Shown piece after piece: positions 51,752-60,648 of a DNA stretch of 64,000 bases. Both the position numbers and the translations under genes were made by a program. The stretch lies in assembly GCF_000473165.1 (NCBI RefSeq), contig NZ_KI421504.1, positions 4,155,656 through 4,219,655 on the forward strand. Reading direction: 5' to 3'. The notes below the pieces were generated by a model. The model did no database searches, was not told the DNA's origin, and worked only from the letters and a program-made list of their open reading frames with translations. The DNA comes from Leisingera aquimarina DSM 24565. GTDB taxonomy: Bacteria; Pseudomonadota; Alphaproteobacteria; Rhodobacterales; Rhodobacteraceae. Position 1 is the first letter of the stretch; each line of letters begins with the position of its first letter.

Positions 51752-52507
51752 CTATGACGCGCATTTCTTGCCCTTCTTGTGCTTGGCCGGCCTCAAATCG
51801 TCCAGCAGATGCGTCGCAAAGGAATGGCGCAAAGTGTGCAGCGTCACCGGCTTGGTAATCCCTGCGGCCCGGGCCGCCTGCTTGAACAGCCGCGAAATCT
51901 GGCGGGCCGAGAGGTGTTTGCCGCGATAGCCGGGGAAGAGAACCCGCTCGGGTCCGGGCACGCCCGTGTTCTGGCTCGCGGGGCGTTCGGTCCACCACTC
52001 GCGCAACAAACCCAGAATGTCCCCGGGCAGCATCATGTTGCGGTCCTTGCGGCCCTTGGCCTGCACAATGCGGATGATCTTCTGTTCCCCGCCGTGTCGA
52101 AGACGCGCCTCCGGCACGCTGTCGCCGACCTTCAGGCCGGGCGCCATGGCGAGGATGCGCCTGACCTCGTTGCGGCTCAGCACAAGCGGCACTTTCACCG
52201 GTTCCTTCAGGCGGAAAACCTCGGCTGCCAGATCATGCCGCCGCAGGGTGACCCGGAACAGAAACTTCACCCCGGTCATGGTTTGGTTGCGGGTGCAAAT
52301 GCTGGTCCCGGTCTCGATCAGATGCAGCTGTAAGTGCTTCACGTCATCCGGTGAGACTGTCTCCAGAGATCGCCCGAGCCAGGAGGCAAACCGCTTGCAG
52401 GCCCGCAGGCGGCTGGTCGGCGATGCCGGTCCGAGATTGCGTGCCGGCCTATCCGCGATCATGCGCGCCCGAAGGGATGCCGCCGGTGCAGGAGGCTGCT
52501 TGGTCAT
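51752..52507 (-). pseudogene. Tyrosine recombinase/integrase, likely inactive
   Basis: 251 codons of a phage-type integrase. Features seen are KQPPAPAASLRARM..., LVLSRNEVRRILAMAP, EQKIIRIVQAKGRKDRNMMLPGDIL, and HTLRHSFATHLL (the catalytic HxxR). The first catalytic Arg box (usually YGCGLRASE) is missing: the reading jumps from ILAMAP to GLKVGDS, then VPEARLRHGG from the inserted element (52091-52119). The C-terminus ends before the GH and Tyr. It precedes the IS91 transposase, as in known IS91-linked integrases. ATG at 52507 follows AGAGGG. Confidence 0.75.
52091..52119. repeat. Inserted element, type B (copy 2)
   Basis: 29 nt in the integrase gene, two differences from the copy at 51224-51252. 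Falls where the catalytic Arg box should be. Confidence 0.65.
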
Positions 52508-52585
52508 GGCAAAACCCTCTGTCAACCGAGGCAAAATCACCTCGGCCAACAGCACACACCCGACATCGAAAACCGCGAAACACAT

Positions 52586-52901
52586 CCCGCTTCAGTCCAA
52601 CACCGGCCACGCAGAGCCCCTATCGCGGAGCGATTTAGTGCAAGCGCACAAAGCACCCGTTCATGCTTATTGCGGCATTCGGAAAATAGGGTTCTCAGCC
52701 GCCGAAGGCTAATGCAGCAGGCACCTTGGCGCAGATGGAACGGAACCAGTCATCGGCAGAATAGGTCAAGCCTCTGATCTTTCACTGTCTTGTTCGATGT
52801 GCTGTCGTTCGCATCGTAGGGCCGGACTTTTGCGTTACAAGCGGTGAAATCGGGCTTCGAGCCCATTTTGACCGATGCTACAGAATAGACGAACGACGGC
52901 A
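52586..52901. other. Gene-free stretch
   Basis: 316 nt with nothing recognised, between the integrase pseudogene and the LysR gene. Confidence 0.4.
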
Positions 52902-53840
52902 CTACAGAATTACGGATCCTTGGACACCTGTGGTGCCGGAGGTCGAGCTCGACAACCTGCACATCTCTAGAAACCGGTCAATCAGCCCTGTCTGCACTAC
53001 TTGGCGCGAGCGAGCAATCACCACCCTGTAATGCCCAATGTTTTCCTTGAGCGGCCGCGCAACGATGGTGTCGCCTTCAATAGTGCGGTCCTGCTTGGGC
53101 GGGAAGCCCGCAAGCGTGAACCCGAACCCCTTGCCGACGTAAGCCTGAACCAGCTCGCGCGATTGGGACTGGAACGGCACTTCGGGGTGGACGCCCGCGG
53201 CCTGCAGCAGTTGCAAGTAACTGGGGCCGGGGCCAGCGGGTGAAACCGCAACGTAAGGCAGACCGGTCAGTTCGGACAGGCTGATCCGGCTTTTCACCGC
53301 CAGGGCGTGTGACGCTGACAACAGAACCAGGGGTGGCAGCTCCAAAAGGATTTCAGACTCATGCCGGCGGGAGTCTTCCCCCTGGTCAAAAACCACCAGC
53401 GCATCCACTTCGCCAGCATCCAGCGAATCTACCAATGCTGGATAGTCGGCTTCCTTTACTTCGATACGGACGCCGGGATGGCTTTCGCGGAAGGCAAGCA
53501 CTGCAGGCAGGACGATCCGCTGTGCCAGTGCGTGATGGGTGCCGATGTGGATCCTGCCAGCGCCGCCTGATACGAGATCCGCGGCCTGCCTGTCCAGAGC
53601 GTCGGCCTGCGCCAGCAAGGCCTCGGCCTGGGTGGCAAACGTCTCGCCAGCGCGGGTCAGCCGCATGCCCTGTGCCGGAAAGCGGTCGAACAGGGTCAGA
53701 CCAGTGGCGGCCTCCAGCTTGTCCAGTGCCGAGGCGATGGCTGCGGCAGAGACATTCAGCTGCCGCGCCGCCTGGGCAATACCGCCCTGCCGCGCGGTTT
53801 CCGTCAGGTAGGTGAGTTGGCGAAGGGTGAAGCGAACCAT
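52902..53840 (-). CDS. LysR-family transcriptional regulator
   Basis: 312-residue LysR protein. The helix-turn-helix is at residues ~14-60 (GGIAQAARQLNVSAAAIASALDKLEAATGLTLFDR), with an effector domain containing GAGRIHIGTHHALAQRI and PYVAVSPAGPGPSYLQLLQ. It diverges from the TauD dioxygenase gene with a 90-nt gap and likely activates the TauD/sulfatase pair under sulfur limitation or substrate presence. Confidence 0.88.
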   Translation of the reverse strand: MVRFTLRQLTYLTETARQGGIAQAARQLNVSAAAIASALDKLEAATGLTLFDRFPAQGMRLTRAGETFATQAEALLAQADALDRQAADLVSGGAGRIHIGTHHALAQRIVLPAVLAFRESHPGVRIEVKEADYPALVDSLDAGEVDALVVFDQGEDSRRHESEILLELPPLVLLSASHALAVKSRISLSELTGLPYVAVSPAGPGPSYLQLLQAAGVHPEVPFQSQSRELVQAYVGKGFGFTLAGFPPKQDRTIEGDTIVARPLKENIGHYRVVIARSRQVVQTGLIDRFLEMCRLSSSTSGTTGVQGSVIL

Positions 53841-53930
53841 GGGAAAAATCTTTCTTTGAGGGAGAATAAATCAGTTTTTCCAGTCTTGGGACAGACCCTA
53901 TGCTGCCTGCAGGTGACAGCGGAGGATATC

Positions 53931-54767
53931 ATGGACATTTTGCCAATGACCGGTGGGCCGGGCGCTGAAATCCTGGGGGCGGATATCCGCCGCAGCGAGG
54001 ATTTCAGCGCCATTCGGGACGCATTTGCGGAATACTCGGTGATCGTGCTGCGGGGGCAGACCGCCGGACCGGGGGATCACCTGGCCTTTGCCCGCCGTTT
54101 TGGACCGGTGAATGTCAACCGGTTCTTCCGACCGGTCGAGGGGCACCCGGAAATTGCCATGGTGCTGAAAGAGAAGGACCAGACAGAGGCCGTTGGTGAA
54201 GGATGGCATACCGATCATTCCTATGATCAGGAACCGGCGATGGGCTCTATTCTTCACGCCATCGAGATGCCGCCCTATGGCGGCGACACGCTGTTTGTCT
54301 CCATGGGTGCCGCCTATGAGGCGCTCTCAGAGCCGATGCGCCGGTTTCTTGGTGGTCTGACGGCCGTGCATTCCTCGCGCCATGTGTTCGGCGCCGCCGC
54401 GATGGGCAGCGAGGCCGTGAAATCCGGACGTCTGAGCAATACAGAGGCCGCCACCCAGGACGCCCGGCATCCGGTTGTCATCACCCATCCATTGAGCGGA
54501 CGGCGCGGCCTTTTTGTGAACCCGGTCTTCACCACCCGCATTGAAGGGCTGACCCCGGACGAATCCTCGGCGCTTCTGGCCATGCTCTATGCCCATTGCC
54601 AGCAACCCGAGTTTCAATGCCGCGTGCGCTGGCGGGCCGGTGACATCACCATGTGGGACAACCGTGCCACCTGGCACAAGGCGATCAACGACTATCACGG
54701 TTTCCGCCGCCTGATGCACCGGGTCACCGTCGAGGGCGGCCCGCTTGCGTCCGCCCCCGCAGCCTGA
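53931..54767 (+). CDS. TauD/TfdA-family Fe(II)/2-oxoglutarate dioxygenase
   Basis: 278-residue dioxygenase that would cleave a sulfonate or sulfate ester/ether, releasing sulfite or sulfate and using 2-oxoglutarate. The metal site is HTD in GEGWHTDHSYD (about residue 94) with the distal His in HRVTVEG (about residue 263), and the 2OG-binding Arg in the RRLMHRVT segment. GGAGG 5-6 nt upstream sets the start at 53931. A sulfatase gene begins 20 nt downstream, which supports a sulfur-scavenging role. Confidence 0.88.
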   Translation: MDILPMTGGPGAEILGADIRRSEDFSAIRDAFAEYSVIVLRGQTAGPGDHLAFARRFGPVNVNRFFRPVEGHPEIAMVLKEKDQTEAVGEGWHTDHSYDQEPAMGSILHAIEMPPYGGDTLFVSMGAAYEALSEPMRRFLGGLTAVHSSRHVFGAAAMGSEAVKSGRLSNTEAATQDARHPVVITHPLSGRRGLFVNPVFTTRIEGLTPDESSALLAMLYAHCQQPEFQCRVRWRAGDITMWDNRATWHKAINDYHGFRRLMHRVTVEGGPLASAPAA

Positions 54768-54787
54768 CCCCTGATGAAAGCACAGTT

Positions 54788-56419
54788 ATGACCAACAACA
54801 GCCCCCAGACAGGAACCAGCCGGCCCAATGTCATCCTGATCTTGGCGGACGACATGGGATTTGCCGATCTCGGCTGCACCGGGTCGGAAATCCAGACTCC
54901 CAACATCGACGCCCTCGCGCGGGGCGGTGTGATGCTGTCTGCGATGTACAATTGTGCCCGCTGCTGCCCCACGCGCGCCTCGCTCCTCACCGGCCTGTAT
55001 CCTCATAACGCCGGTGTCGGACATATGGGCGCCAATCTGGGCACCCCTGCCTACCAGGGGTTCCTGCGCAACGACAGCGCCACAATCGCCGAGCATCTGC
55101 GCGCCAACGGCTATGCCACGCTGATGTCCGGGAAATGGCATGTAGCCGGTGATTTCGAGCCGCGCAGCGTGGACAGTTGGCGGGTCGGAGACGTCGAGCA
55201 CCCGACCCCGCGCCAACGCGGCTTTGACCGGTTCTACGGGATCATGGACGGGGCCACGCATTTCTTCTCGCCGCATTACATGCTGGAAGATGACAGCCGA
55301 GTCGAAACCTTCCCGGATGATTTCTACTTCACCGATGCCATCACCCAAAAGGCCATCGGCATGATAGAAGGTGCGGTGGCTGAGGAGAAACCCTTCTTCC
55401 TTTACCTCGCCCACACCGCGCCGCACTGGCCGCTGCATGCCCACCCCGAGGACATCGCAAAATACGATGGCGTCTATGCCAAGGGCTGGGACCATATCCG
55501 CACCGCGCGCCACGAAACGATGAACGGCCAAAGCGTGTTCCAGTGCAGCTGGGACATCTCCCGGCGCGACAGCACTGTGCATGGCTGGGAGCAGGAAAAG
55601 AACCCGGACTGGGAGGCCAGCAAGATGGCCACCTATGCAGCGATGGTGGACCGCATGGACCAGTCGATTGGTACTTTGATCACAGCCCTGAAACGGCTCG
55701 GGCAGTTCGGCAACACGCTGATCCTCTTCCTCAGCGACAACGGCGGCTGCGCCGAGTTCATGGCCGAGGACGGCTGGGCGAAGTTCTACCCGGACAAAAC
55801 ACACGACGGAAAGCAGATCACTATGGGCAATGTGACCGGCCTGCGCCCGGGCGATGCCCAGACCTTCCAGAGCTATGACAAGCCCTGGGCCAATGTCTCC
55901 AATGCGCCGTTCCGCCTTTACAAGCATTATGTGCATGAGGGCGGCATCTCGACCCCTCTGGTCGCCCATTGGCCAAAGGGGTTCAAACCGCGCGGCAATG
56001 CCCATGCGGCCTGCCATGTGGTCGATATCCTGCCGACTATCCTGGAAGCCGCCGGCGCTGGCTACCAGACCGAGGTGGGCGGACATGAAATTCAGCCGCT
56101 GCAGGGGGAATCGCTGCTGGGTCTCTTTCAAGGCAAGAACTGGCAGCGCGAGCAACCGATCTTCTGGGAGCACGAGGGCAACGCCGCGATCCGGCTGGGC
56201 CAGTTCAAGCTGGTGCGGCTGCATGGTTACCCCTGGGAGCTATACGACATTGAGGCGGACCGCACCGAGCTAACCGACCTTGCAGGCCGTAACCCCGCCT
56301 TTGAGAAGGATCTGATCCGCCAGTACCAGGCCTGGGCGCAAGCCGTCGGCGTGCTGGACTGGACCGAAGCGCTGCCGAAACTGCTGGCGGCATGGAAGAT
56401 GGAAACCGCAAATGGCTGA
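54788..56419 (+). CDS. Sulfatase (arylsulfatase-like)
   Basis: 543-residue type I sulfatase that hydrolyses sulfate esters. The calcium-site DDMGFADLGC is near residue 22. The formylglycine motif is CCPTRASLLTG (about residue 59-69); the first Cys is the likely formylglycine position of C-x-P-x-R. Further matches include GKWH, the HW-like region near residue 205 (HTAPHWPLHAHP) and FLSDNGGC (about residue 310). No signal peptide, so probably cytosolic. It partners the TauD dioxygenase upstream. Confidence 0.88.
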   Translation: MTNNSPQTGTSRPNVILILADDMGFADLGCTGSEIQTPNIDALARGGVMLSAMYNCARCCPTRASLLTGLYPHNAGVGHMGANLGTPAYQGFLRNDSATIAEHLRANGYATLMSGKWHVAGDFEPRSVDSWRVGDVEHPTPRQRGFDRFYGIMDGATHFFSPHYMLEDDSRVETFPDDFYFTDAITQKAIGMIEGAVAEEKPFFLYLAHTAPHWPLHAHPEDIAKYDGVYAKGWDHIRTARHETMNGQSVFQCSWDISRRDSTVHGWEQEKNPDWEASKMATYAAMVDRMDQSIGTLITALKRLGQFGNTLILFLSDNGGCAEFMAEDGWAKFYPDKTHDGKQITMGNVTGLRPGDAQTFQSYDKPWANVSNAPFRLYKHYVHEGGISTPLVAHWPKGFKPRGNAHAACHVVDILPTILEAAGAGYQTEVGGHEIQPLQGESLLGLFQGKNWQREQPIFWEHEGNAAIRLGQFKLVRLHGYPWELYDIEADRTELTDLAGRNPAFEKDLIRQYQAWAQAVGVLDWTEALPKLLAAWKMETANG

Positions 56420-56806
56420 AACTGATGGCTAAGCGGCTACTGCTGCGCCCCTAGCAAAAGACAGTTTTGTCGAAGGTTTTTCGATGCGGGCCGCGGCGCA
56501 TCGGTGGCGTTCGTGTGCAACCCGGCCCGCGTTGAATAACCTGACAAGGAGGAAGCTGCGGGAGGCTGGGCGGCGTCTATGGGGAAAGTATGCTGCGGGT
56601 GATTGCGAGAGCCGGTTCTGAGCGCCAGCCAGGCAGGAAGCGCCGGTTTAGAAAGGTTGTCCAGCGGGGTGTGATCATGCGTTCCGTGTGCCGGCGGAGC
56701 CGTTGACCGGGTGATTGCGGGCCAGCCACAGGACCGGGCGTACCGGGGGCGTTCCGGAGCACGAATTGGAACCGGGGCAGTCTTCGCGGCGTGGACGGGC
56801 GTTTCG
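56420..56806. other. Gene-free stretch
   Basis: 387 nt after the sulfatase gene with no credible ORF. Probably flank of the IS91 remnant that follows. Confidence 0.35.
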
Positions 56807-56968
56807 TCATGCGGCCTGCTCCCTGGGTGGCGCGCGGCTCATCGGTTTTTGCCCGCGCCGGAAGATTTCGACGATGCGCATCGGGCCGCCGCAGCAAGGG
56901 CACGGCTCGCGCAGGGTGAGCGGTACGGTCTCAGCAGTCTCCTGCGTTTCCTGTTCGGCCGGGGTCTG
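56807..56968 (-). pseudogene. IS91-family transposase 3' end
   Basis: Reads LTLREPCPCCGGPMRIVEIFRRGQKPMSRAPPREQAA then stop at 56807-56809, a typical IS91 C-terminus with the last zinc-finger cysteines. The rest was removed or displaced at the IS3 boundary (56969). Confidence 0.65.
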
Positions 56969-57002
56969 TGAGCGGCCCCGCTTGAGTGGTCCAAGTTGAA
57001 AG

Positions 57003-57866
57003 TTAGTGCATGGTTGGCCTTTGGTCTACCGGAACAATGGCCTCTGGAGCCGGTGGGCGGTAGCCCAGAGCACTGTGTGGTCGTCTGGTGTTGTAGTGTT
57101 TTCTCCAACTTTCGATGATGATCTGGGCTTCCCGCAGCGAGTAAAAGACCTCACCGTTCAGCAGCTCGTCGCGCATGCGCCCGTTGAAGCTTTCGCAATA
57201 TCCGTTCTCCCACGGTGACCCGGGTTCGATGAATGCGGTCTTAGCCCCAACTGCTTTGATCCAGCCTCTGACGGCCTCAGCTATGAATTCGGGGCCGTTG
57301 TCAGACCTGATGTAAGCAGGCACGCCCCGAAGAATGAACAGGTCGGTCAGAACATCAATGACCTCGGTCGAGTTCAGCTGCCGCCTCACCCGGGTCGCCA
57401 AACATTCCCGACTGTGTTCGTCCAGAATATTCAATGTCCTGAACGCTCGACCATCGTCTGTTCGATGATGCACGAAGTCGTACGACCAGACGTGATTGCG
57501 ATACTCTGGCCGCAGCCGAACACACGAACCATTGTTGAGCCAGAGCCGCCCTTTCTTGGGCTGTTTCATGGGAACCTTTAGCCCCTCTCGCCGCCATAGA
57601 CGTTCGACGCGCTTGTCGTTCACCTGCCAGCCTGCGTCTCGCAGCAGAGCGGCAATCCGACGGTAGCCATATCGACCATACTGACGTGTCAGCTCGATCA
57701 TGTCCTCGACCAGGCGGTCTTCGTCAGCACGCCCAAGTGGCAACCGGCGCTGCGTGGATCGGTGCTGGCCCAAGACGCGGCATACACGGCGTTCGGAAAT
57801 CTTGATTTGGCTACGCACATGATCGATGCAGGCACGGCGGCGCGAGGGGCTCAGAAGTTTCCCTTT
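57003..57866 (-). CDS. IS3-family transposase OrfB
   Basis: Transposase with the integrase-core DDE motif: SYDFVHHRTDDG, RSDNGPEF and ESFNGRMRDELL. It reads through YNTRRPHSALGYRPPAP and ends at PTMH. The upstream frame remains open to 58004, so its translation needs a -1 frameshift from orfA at about 57861-57868, where GCAAAGGG permits slippage. Confidence 0.88.
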   Translation of the reverse strand, partial: KGKLLSPSRRRACIDHVRSQIKISERRVCRVLGQHRSTQRRLPLGRADEDRLVEDMIELTRQYGRYGYRRIAALLRDAGWQVNDKRVERLWRREGLKVPMKQPKKGRLWLNNGSCVRLRPEYRNHVWSYDFVHHRTDDGRAFRTLNILDEHSRECLATRVRRQLNSTEVIDVLTDLFILRGVPAYIRSDNGPEFIAEAVRGWIKAVGAKTAFIEPGSPWENGYCESFNGRMRDELLNGEVFYSLREAQIIIESWRKHYNTRRPHSALGYRPPAPEAIVPVDQRPTMH

Positions 57867-58129
57867 GCGGCCTCTGACAGGATCAGTTTGTCGAGTGTAA
57901 GATCTGAAACGGCACGGCGAAGGCGCTCGTTCTCCTTCTGGAGCCGCTTCAGTTCCTTGAGTTGTTCTGTGCCCATTCCGCCGTACTTCTTCTTCCAACG
58001 GCAATAGGTTTGTTCCGTCACACTGATCTGCCGAATGGCGTCTATTCGGGGCATGCCTTGCCCCATCAGCACTTCAACCTGCCGTAACTTCGCGACAATC
58101 TCTTCAGGCTTGGGTCTCTTAATCGCCAT
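57851..58129 (-). CDS. IS3-family OrfA
   Basis: 92-residue protein. The N-terminal helix-turn-helix (KPEEIVAKLRQVEVLMGQGM...) is followed by a leucine-zipper helix (ELKRLQKENERLRRAVSDLTLDKLIL). Starts at 58129 and ends at 57851, and forms the OrfAB fusion by programmed -1 frameshifting with orfB. Confidence 0.88.
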   Translation of the reverse strand: MAIKRPKPEEIVAKLRQVEVLMGQGMPRIDAIRQISVTEQTYCRWKKKYGGMGTEQLKELKRLQKENERLRRAVSDLTLDKLILSEAAKGNF

Positions 58130-58186
58130 CTATGGCCCTCCGCTTTCCTAATCATAGGGGCGGACCACTTCATTGGGGGAGGCTCA

Positions 58187-58486
58187 GGCTCACCACTTTC
58201 TTTTGTTTCACGCAGACACCACTCATGGGCGACTGACAGTTGATCAACACTGCTGGGCAGCTGTGGATGAAGAGCGATAAATGCAGTTTTAGAGAACTTC
58301 CGAGGCATTCTTTAGATCCGTATTCGCCAGCTACAGTTAGCCAAACAGAAAGTACTGTTTGCCATGCACTGTCCCAATACGCCTGCTTTCATAAGAAAAG
58401 AAAGCCGAGTCATTCTGCAGTGCGGTTATTACCGAAATTTCACTAGAAAAGTGAAATTCCACCTTATTCGGGAATTTTAATATTAA
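58187..58486. other. Gene-free stretch
   Basis: 300 nt, AT-richer than its neighbours, with no recognised gene. Lies between the IS3 and a secreted-protein gene. Confidence 0.35.
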
Positions 58487-58990
58487 CTACAACCCCAACC
58501 TGGATCGCACTTCCAACACATTGCTGTGAAACTTGTACCCCTCCTTCATCCCAGAATACGGCTTTAATCCGGAAAATTTTCCTGCTAATTGCCACCATTC
58601 CGATTCATCAGGCCAGCTGCGCCAAATTGTGCCCCAGCGATCGATTACATGGGAAATACACGTTTCATCTCCTGGACTTTCCCCCGCACCGTCTCCATCG
58701 GGCCAATACCAGGACAGCTGATGGCACATTCTTCCCTGAGAGTCGATTTTCCACGTGCCTGCCCCTAGGTTTTCACTGTTTTCGCCACACCAGGCGCGGG
58801 CTTGTTGATTGGGAGCATAATAAATGCCTCCGGTGCAGTTGTTGGCCCAAATATCCGTGTTTCCAGCGTAGATTTCCGCTATCTTTTGCGGGTCTACAGG
58901 CTTGGCACTACGAGGTTTTGGATCTGCCAAAACAAGTGACGGGATTGCGCCCAAAAGGGCAGCGGCCGTTAATTTCGCAGCTAGCTTCAT
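58487..58990 (-). CDS. Secreted DUF995-like protein
   Basis: 167-residue protein with a signal peptide (MKLAAKLTAAALLGAIPSLVLA) and four to six cysteines in pairs (NNCTGGIYYAP, ARAWCGEN, GRMCHQLSWYW, ETCISHV). The Trp-rich region (WIDR.WGTIWRSWPDESEWWQL) resembles DUF995. The ATG at 58990 is supported by TAGGAGG 7 nt upstream. Function unknown. Confidence 0.6.
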   Translation of the reverse strand: MKLAAKLTAAALLGAIPSLVLADPKPRSAKPVDPQKIAEIYAGNTDIWANNCTGGIYYAPNQQARAWCGENSENLGAGTWKIDSQGRMCHQLSWYWPDGDGAGESPGDETCISHVIDRWGTIWRSWPDESEWWQLAGKFSGLKPYSGMKEGYKFHSNVLEVRSRLGL

Positions 58991-59112
58991 GTAAAACCTC
59001 CTAAGGTAAGACCGATGTGGAATACCACGTAGACCATTTACGCGTATTTTTCCTGTTCTCACACGCCCCTCATTGTTTGCCCAGGCTCGCGCAGTAACAG
59101 GGGCACCTACCT

Positions 59113-60024
59113 TCAGAAAAGAAAGTTGGCTCCGTCGTCCAACTGCTCCACGGTCATATTTTGCACAGTGATCGTGACATTTCCGAAATAGACGAGCACG
59201 TGATCCCCTTGCTGATCAAAATCCACTTGATCCATGCTGGTGGCGCCGCTTTTCACCCTGATCATATCAACACCAACTTCGAAATCTGTAATGACGTCAG
59301 TGTGGTCGTTCGATTTGAATACAAAGATGTCTTCGCCACCGCCTCCGGTGAAAACGTCATCGCTTTGCCCGCCCCTCAGGGTGTCTTTGCCATTGCCGCC
59401 AATCAAAGTATCATTGCCCGCCCCTCCGATTAGCTTGTCGTTACCTTTACCTCCCGACAAGATGTCATCTTCAGAGCCGCCTTTTAGCGTATCATTCCCT
59501 CTTTCACCGTAAAGGACATCCTGACCGTCGGCGCCCGTCAGTAAATCCCCACCGGTGCCGCCTCGCAGTTCATCGTCTCCACTGCGTCCCTGCAACGTAT
59601 CACTGCCGGCACCACCGAGTGCGGTGTCGTTACCCGCGCCTAGGCTCACAACGTCATCTCCGGCAAAAGTTTTGATCGCCAACCCAGTACTCACATTCAC
59701 TGAGATATTGTCATCCCCGGAAAACAGGCTTTGCGAAAGCTGCCGTCCAGTCATCGTCTCGAAATCCGAAAACGGCAGCGAGAATCCTGAAATCGAGATG
59801 AGCGGCACCTCGTTGTGAACATAAGATATGGAAAAGATTTCCCAGTCACCCTGATCTGCGCTAGCAAAGTTGCCAGTCAAAGACAGTATGGACCCATCGA
59901 GCGCAGTCATCTCGATTCTGGAGCTATCCTGCTCACTGCTTACAGGCTCGGCGAAGTCCTCAAAAGCCAGAAGTCTGATCAGTGACGACGCTCCGTTCAA
60001 GCTGCCAATATATGCATTTGCCAT
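59113..60024 (-). CDS. RTX-type calcium-binding protein
   Basis: 303-residue protein with several GGxGxDxLxG nonapeptide repeats (residues ~125-245: GAGNDTALGGAGSDTLQGRSGDDELRGG..., GKGNDKLIGGAGNDTLIGG...). It has no Sec signal; such proteins are exported by type I secretion with a C-terminal signal, here ending in NFLF. The N-terminal ~120 residues have no known fold that I recognise. Secreted structural or adhesive function is likely. No T1SS genes are in the window. Confidence 0.85.
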   Translation of the reverse strand: MANAYIGSLNGASSLIRLLAFEDFAEPVSSEQDSSRIEMTALDGSILSLTGNFASADQGDWEIFSISYVHNEVPLISISGFSLPFSDFETMTGRQLSQSLFSGDDNISVNVSTGLAIKTFAGDDVVSLGAGNDTALGGAGSDTLQGRSGDDELRGGTGGDLLTGADGQDVLYGERGNDTLKGGSEDDILSGGKGNDKLIGGAGNDTLIGGNGKDTLRGGQSDDVFTGGGGEDIFVFKSNDHTDVITDFEVGVDMIRVKSGATSMDQVDFDQQGDHVLVYFGNVTITVQNMTVEQLDDGANFLF

Positions 60025-60648
60025 AGAATGGGTCTTTCATCTGGATGAACCTTGGTTGACTAAACCGATAGGGTCCCTGATCAGAGAAACAACCTATTTT
60101 TAATAAACTTCACAATAACTAAGTTTATTGTTCCAACCTCCTGAATAAAGCGGCCGCTGGACGCGCACTGTCTCCAATACCTGAACTGCACTTAGCCCGC
60201 GCTGCCTGCGGACAAGATTCGCGTGGCCTGACAACCGGTGAGAACGCGAACGCGCTGCGGTCTCAGGCCTGGGCTCGCAAACGTTCTGACGGCAGGCAGG
60301 AATCAGTTAAAATTCCAGAGCGCGCCCAATCTTTAGGTATTCTACTCAACAATCCGCCGAAGCACGGGGAATTGTCACCCCCATTCGGACTGAATTTGGG
60401 AAATTCGACGAAAATTTGAGAAAATTTTGACAAGCAAGTCAGCAGCGCTGAAATTGTCTTCAGTATTGCCAGATCTGCTTGATGTGCGCTGGGGAATTGT
60501 GGGGACAGGTCCCGCGCACATTTGACGGCGGTGTTGGCGTTCTTGGGGGTCGGGGGACCGTGGCTTACAACAGTGTCTTTAGGCGCTTGGCAGGTGTGTG
60601 CCTGCCCGCCATTTATAAACAGTCCAGCTTCTCTCGGGGGACCGGAAT
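60025..60648. other. Gene-free stretch
   Basis: 624 nt between the RTX gene and the large synthase gene. It has AT-rich promoter-like sequence around 60390-60440 (GAAAATTTGAG, AAAATTTTGAC) and no credible ORF. Confidence 0.4.

Larger units (their letters stand above)
56969..58186 (-). mobile_element. IS3-family insertion sequence, apparently complete
   Basis: About 1218 nt. The ends share TGAGC...CCCC...TGA(A)GTGGTCC. The left end starts TGAGCGGCCCC at 56969; the right end is the complement of GGAGGCTCA (58178-58186). orfA and orfB are both open. No clear target-site duplication was seen. The left end is also present as a scar at 32283. Confidence 0.75.

Noticed and set aside
54695-56224. 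Minus-strand ORF of 509 aa opposite the TauD-sulfatase pair
   Set aside because: Antisense shadow; the plus-strand genes have clear catalytic motifs.
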